Positions 1-3,900 of a stretch of DNA of 6,223 bases are shown piece by piece. The notes under the pieces are model-generated. The model was not told where the DNA came from and searched no databases. It was given only the letters and a program-made list of their open reading frames with translations. Source of the DNA: Clostridia bacterium. GTDB lineage: Bacteria > Bacillota > Clostridia > Christensenellales > Borkfalkiaceae. The position numbers were made by a program, and so were the translations under genes. Location: assembly GCA_029054485.1 (NCBI GenBank), contig JAIDFD010000106.1:1-6223 (forward strand). Direction: 5' to 3'. Positions within the stretch are counted from its first letter, which is position 1. Every line of letters begins with the position of its first letter.

Positions 1-1
1 T

Positions 2-241
2 TCTATTATTAATAGGGTAACAAAGGAACTTTATCCGCAAATCGGTGAAAAGTTTGAAACTTCCGCAAGCAAAGTTGAGCGTGCGATAAGGCACGCGATA
101 GAAGTTGCCTGGAACCGCGGTAGAACCGAAGCAATCTCTTCAATCTTCGGCGCAAAAGTGTATATCGGCAACGAGCGCCCCACCAACAGCGAATTTATCG
201 CTCTTGTTGCGGACAAGCTCCTTTTGGAGTATCTCGGTTAA
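2..241 (+). CDS. spo0A: Spo0A, sporulation master response regulator (C-terminal part only)
   Basis: This is the 3' end of the gene for Spo0A, the phosphorelay-activated transcription factor that commits Firmicutes to sporulation by binding 0A boxes in DNA. Only 79 codons are present, against about 265 residues for the whole protein. The N-terminal phosphoacceptor receiver domain and the linker lie left of the window. The visible part is most of the Spo0A effector domain: [11 protein letters not shown], then the recognition-helix region [17 protein letters not shown], then the ISSIFG segment and the highly conserved [14 protein letters not shown] near the end, closing with LLLEYLG. These stretches are nearly invariant in Spo0A proteins, so the identification is very secure. 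The frame is open from base 2 and ends at TAA 239-241. A strong terminator follows 25 bases downstream, so spo0A ends its transcription unit here. Nothing in the visible part suggests damage. Confidence 0.97.
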   Translation, partial: SIINRVTKELYPQIGEKFETSASKVERAIRHAIEVAWNRGRTEAISSIFGAKVYIGNERPTNSEFIALVADKLLLEYLG

Positions 242-266
242 TTTCGCCCAAATCATTCTTCTTCTT

Positions 267-307
267 GTAAGGACCTTTCGGCTTGTCTGAAAGGCCCTTA
301 CTTTTTT
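267..307 (+). terminator. Rho-independent terminator of spo0A
   Basis: A 13-bp stem (267-279 with 289-301) contains a single A/C mismatch, has a 9-base loop, and is followed directly by six T residues (302-307). It lies 25 bases past the spo0A stop codon, the expected place for the end of that transcript. There is no matching T-run on the other side, so it should act on the plus strand only. Confidence 0.93.
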
Positions 308-345
308 CAAGCAAAATCTTAATATTTCTTCGCAGTTAAAGTCAG

Positions 346-367
346 AAACCACAATATGTTGTGGTTT
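346..367. promoter_or_regulatory. Perfect 9-bp inverted repeat, possible operator
   Basis: AAACCACAA (346-354) and TTGTGGTTT (359-367) are exact inverted copies separated by TATG. A further half-site core, CCACAA, recurs at 381-386. The dyad has no T-run, so it is not an intrinsic terminator. It ends about 43 bases upstream of the -35 box at 411, which would suit a dimeric activator or a remote repressor. No regulator can be named from the sequence, and an RNA hairpin role is not excluded because this stretch lies past the spo0A terminator. Confidence 0.45.
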
Positions 368-410
368 AAAATATTGGAATCCACAATTTTAAAAATTTTG
401 TCAAAATGTC

Positions 411-439
411 TTGAAATATAAATTTTACTATGCTATAAT
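411..439 (+). promoter_or_regulatory. Sigma-A type promoter with extended -10
   Basis: The -35 box TTGAAA (411-416) is one base from the TTGACA consensus. It is separated by exactly 17 bases from a perfect -10 TATAAT (434-439), which is preceded by TG (431-432), the extended -10 motif. A- and T-tracts just upstream (about 386-400) resemble an UP element. Transcription should start near 445-447. This is the only strong plus-strand promoter seen between spo0A and the large surface-protein gene, so it drives either a small RNA ending at 719, or that gene with a leader of about 440 nt, or both. Confidence 0.85.
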
Positions 440-445
440 CTCTAT

Positions 446-719
446 ACCACATTATTCACGTATTTTTATACGTACAAAATTTTACAATTTAATAAATATT
501 TTTATGGTAATTTCAAAAGTGAAATATACTTTTTCCATTTTTTGGCGAAGTATATCTCTTGTTGCAAAGTATATTGCCTTTTAAAGTTATCCATAAAAAT
601 GCTAATGCACCGCATTCGTTTGGAAATTATTAAATTGGTTTTGTGCGTATGTGAATGGTGTGGTAACCGTAAGAGATACTACATAGCAGAGTGTGTCTCT
701 TCGGAGCCACACTTTTTTT
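446..719 (+). ncRNA. Candidate small RNA or attenuated 5' leader
   Basis: A near-consensus promoter ends at 439 and an intrinsic terminator ends at 719, giving a predicted transcript of about 275 nt with no credible reading frame. Small hairpins are visible: 458-463 with 468-473 (TTTT loop), 510-515 with 520-525, 604-608 with 612-616, and a longer stem of 644-646 plus 648-652 with 681-688 (one bulged G) just before the terminator. The segment 524-531 can pair perfectly with either of two AAGTATAT copies, at 548-555 or 567-574. I do not recognise it as 6S RNA, tmRNA, RNase P RNA, SRP RNA or a known riboswitch. It may act on its own, or control readthrough into the surface-protein gene 168 bases further on. 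The start is inferred from the promoter and could shift by a few bases. Confidence 0.5.
690..719 (+). terminator. Rho-independent terminator with UUCG tetraloop
   Basis: AGTGTG (690-695) pairs with CACACT (708-713), and CTC (697-699) pairs with GAG (704-706) around the very stable TTCG tetraloop (700-703). One T/C mismatch interrupts the stem. A run of seven T residues (713-719) follows. It faces the promoter at 411-439 and precedes the start codon at 888, so it either ends a small RNA or acts as an attenuator in the leader of the large gene. Confidence 0.9.
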
Positions 720-790
720 ATTGCAATTTTTTGACCACGTCATCTGATATCCGCGCTAAAAAAGCGGATGCAGAGAACCTCTATTAAGCT

Positions 791-818
791 TGCCGCCGCG
801 CCTTGCGGCGCGGCGGCA
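791..818. repeat. GC-rich perfect 12-bp inverted repeat (stem-loop)
   Basis: TGCCGCCGCGCC (791-802) and GGCGCGGCGGCA (807-818) are exact inverted copies around a TTGC loop. G-U and A-U pairs can lengthen the stem to about 787-822. The pure-GC core stands out in an AT-rich intergenic stretch. No T-run follows, so it is not a typical intrinsic terminator. It sits 69 bases upstream of the start codon and could be a transcript-stabilising 5' hairpin, or one copy of a genome-wide dispersed palindrome of the REP type. The window holds only one copy, so this cannot be decided here. Confidence 0.8.
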
Positions 819-873
819 GGTTAGGAAGGAAAGACATAATAAAATGTAATTAACTTTATTGTTTTACAGCAAT

Positions 874-880
874 AAGGAGG
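874..880 (+). promoter_or_regulatory. Shine-Dalgarno site fixing the start of the surface protein
   Basis: AAGGAGG matches the consensus anti-16S pairing sequence and ends 7 bases before the ATG at 888. An in-frame TAA at 873-875 lies just upstream of the start, so the reading frame cannot begin earlier. The site predicts strong translation initiation. Confidence 0.95.
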
Positions 881-887
881 GAAGGAT

Positions 888-989
888 ATGAATACAAAGA
901 AAAAAAGTATATTTGTCGTAATGCTTACGGTATTGTTCGCGATACTAATAGGCTGTGCTTTTATATTACCTGAACAAAAAGCAAAAGCA
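888..989 (+). other. Export signal of the surface protein
   Basis: Residues 1-34 show a basic start (MNTKKK), a hydrophobic core from I8 to L27 and a polar end with Ala-Lys-Ala at 32-34, giving a likely signal peptidase I cut before Y35. A cut after A36 is less likely because proline follows. The core also contains L-I-G-C ending at C23, which fits a lipobox, so lipoprotein processing is an alternative. The protein also has a C-terminal membrane anchor, so a lipid anchor is not needed. Confidence 0.88.
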
Positions 990-3900
990 TACGCACCTTC
1001 TTCAAGCACGGCTATAGACTTAACATTAGCCGACTATGAAAAGAGGACGGACGGTAAGGCTATAAACCCGTTAGGGCTTTCCAAATTGTTTGATGTGCTT
1101 ACCGGCGTACAGAACTCCAAGCTTTCGGACGTGACCGCGCTTGGCGATATGGACGCTAGTCAGCTTAACAGCAACGGGCTTGTAGTTAATTTCGGCGGCA
1201 GACAGTGGAACGGCGTGTATTTTACGCACAATACTGATGGTGATCCAATTTTAACCCTTTGGCTTGCCGACAATTCCGAAGTACAGGCAAATTACGGGTA
1301 TAACGCAGGTACCGCCGCATCATCTGCAGTTCCAACATGTTCTTATCCGTCAGATATGTATTCCACAAGCCAAATTCGTGTGGAAACTCTTAACGCGGGC
1401 GGCGATGCGGGCGGACTTACTTACGCTACCGGATTTGAAGATTGCTCGGGAACTGTAATTACGGATAGAAAGCAGAATCCCTTTGCGGCGTTCACCCTTT
1501 CAAGCAACGTAATTGGCAACAAAAGCTTGACCAAATACATAGAAGTACCCAACAATATTGCTTATCAGCAGGATGAAAATTTTGTAGACGTTTGTAATGC
1601 GCAGCTCGTTAGATGGGTGTTGGCGAACGATGCGTTGAGTATTCCTAAGGCTACTACACAGTACAATAATGCCAGATGGGCAACAAAAAGCGGTATTACA
1701 TATAACTATTCTGGTGTTGCTACGGGTTCGGCATCAGATGACGCGGTTAACCCTTATGTAGACAGTAGTAGATATACAGAATGGGGCGGCGATTATTTGT
1801 GGCTTCCCAGTATAACTGAAACAGGATACTATGACAGTGCTACCGTATATTCGTACGGTCTGTGGAATATAACGCAGGATCAACGCCAGACATCGGGCGG
1901 CGAAACTTGGACGCGTTCAGGCTGGCCGGGAGATTGCAGATACGCCGTTCAATTAAACGCTAACGGATCGTTTGAGGATAGGGCAGGTGGACGGCGCACT
2001 CACACTTCTCTCTACGTACGCCCCGCGCTCCATTTGAATTTGTCGGAAATGGAGGATGGTGCAATCACCAATCCTGCTGACGTTACGACCGAGCGCGTTG
2101 ACAATAGCACCAAGACTATTGCCTACGATGGAACTGTTAAAAGCCTCGATAAGGTTTTGCCCGAGTGGTATTTGAACTGTGAAGACTTCTTTAACGAGTT
2201 TGCTGATATTACATACAACTATAAGAACACGGGCGACACGACCGCTTTTGACTCGTCTAACCCCGGCATTGTAACTGCGGCAACAAACGTTATAAACGCG
2301 GGCAGATACGAAATTACTATTACACTCAAATCGAATAGTCCGTTCACCTGGTTTGATTCGAGCGGCGCGGCCGTGACCAAAAAGAAAGTTATTTTAACAA
2401 TCCAACAGAAGGAAGTAAAATTCGATTACAGACTGTTCGATACTTCGGGCGGCGGCTCAACCATTCTCGCCGGCACATCGGTTGACTATACAAGCGATGC
2501 TACAAAGACCTACGCGGTAAAGCCTTACAGCTCCACCGAAACGATACCAAGCGGCACGACCAGTCTTTTCCCCGACTGGAAAATGGAATACGAAGGCACG
2601 GCAAATGATGGCACGGTTTACGCAAAGTCAACAATCGTACCCACTTTGGCGGGCTCGTATAAGGCCACGCTTACGGACTTAAATGCCGCCACGAGCAACT
2701 ATTTGCTGAAAGGCTCTACAACCGTATACAACTATACAGTTGACAAGGCGGAAGTAAATCTGCCTTCGTTCAGCGACGACAAAACTTATAACGCAAGCGC
2801 GCAAGACTTTACCCTGTCCGATTACGACACGGATATACTTAAAATAGCGGGTATATCTGTTGGTGCGGTAACGCTCACTGCGAACGGTACTGGCACACAG
2901 TATAAAAGCGCGGATAACTACTTTGTAGTGGACTACGACGCAACGGATAAAAAGCTTTCAGCGATGAATTCGGCGGAATATACAGTTACTTTTGATTTGG
3001 TCGATACAAACAACTACACCTGGTCAAGTGCGGTGGCTACTGGCGCCAAGACTAAGACCTTTACGATTGACAAGAAGGAACTTGTTATCAAATTCCTTTC
3101 ACCGCTTTCAAACAACCAGAATTTCAATTTAAAGACAAACACAAAGGGCAACCTAACTGCGGAATACACGGACGGCGCCGAAACACCGGACGGCGGCAGT
3201 ATTGAAGAACCTCAGCTTATCCTGTCCTACGTTTTCACAAACGGCACAATAACGGGCGGCAAGACGCAGGCGGGCAGTACGTGCAGAATTGAGGACTTTT
3301 CGCTCGACATCTCCACGCTCAAGGGCGATGGCAACGTGTTCAGCGTGGGAACGTATACCCTTACGTTTGAGCTTGCGCCCGACACGGCGGCGGCAGTGAA
3401 CAAGAACTATAAACTCGGCACAAGCGCAACGCAGGCGTTGACCGTAACAGCGGGCGAGGCGAGTATTGACGACATAGAGATAGTTTACAACACCGTGCGC
3501 GGTGAAAACGATGGTGATGCAAACGCAGCCATTCCCGCGGCGGGATTGACTTACGTCTACGATAAAACCTACGGCGCAACCGAGTACAAAATTTACCTCG
3601 ATTTTTCGGGTATAGACTATCTTGACTACGCAAACGGCACTTCGTCATTAACGTACGACTACGCCGATGGCACGCACACGATAAACAAGGCAGGCACGGT
3701 GACTGTAACCGCGGTTATTAAGCCCAAGGACACAAACCACAGCTTGCCTGCAACCTATGACGTGACCGCTACAAATAAGTTCAAGAGCTATACAAACAAT
3801 AATGACGGCACGGCAACCGTGACCTTTGAAATTGTGATAAATAAAGCTGTTGCAACTGTAGCCGGCAGTGAAATACCGCTTATGTATCAGCGCGAAGGTT

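Larger units (their letters stand above)
720..887 (+). promoter_or_regulatory. Immediate upstream region of the surface-protein gene
   Basis: This stretch separates the terminator at 719 from the start codon at 888. It contains a small hairpin (ATCCGC 749-754 with GCGGAT 764-769, A-rich loop), a very stable GC-rich stem-loop at 791-818 and the ribosome binding site. I find no good sigma-A promoter. CATAAT at 835-840 resembles a -10 box, but the place for its -35 falls inside the GC-rich hairpin and does not match. Either the gene uses the promoter at 411-439 by readthrough, or it has a promoter of a kind I cannot recognise. Confidence 0.5.

Noticed and set aside
655..719. T-box riboswitch suspected from TGGTAACC at 661-668 just before a terminator
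   Set aside because: The T-box core is TGGNACC with one base between the halves; here there are two. No specifier stem or AGUA-type motif is visible, and the downstream gene is not an aminoacyl-tRNA synthetase or amino-acid gene.
542..787. Open frame of 81 codons from a TTG start, with a Cys-rich stretch (CVCEWC, then C..C further on) and an internal ATG at 599
   Set aside because: There is no Shine-Dalgarno site at either start, and the frame runs straight through the intrinsic terminator at 690-719 and its T-run. Base composition is that of intergenic DNA. The cysteine pattern matches no family I know.
835..840. CATAAT as a -10 box for the surface gene
   Set aside because: The matching -35 position falls in the GC-rich hairpin and bears no resemblance to TTGACA, and I see no convincing sporulation-sigma -35 either.
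1797..2045. Variable region of a diversity-generating retroelement, considered because the head may have a C-type-lectin-like fold
   Set aside because: No reverse transcriptase, template repeat or second copy of the region occurs in the window, and the domain is at the N-terminus, whereas most such variable domains are C-terminal.
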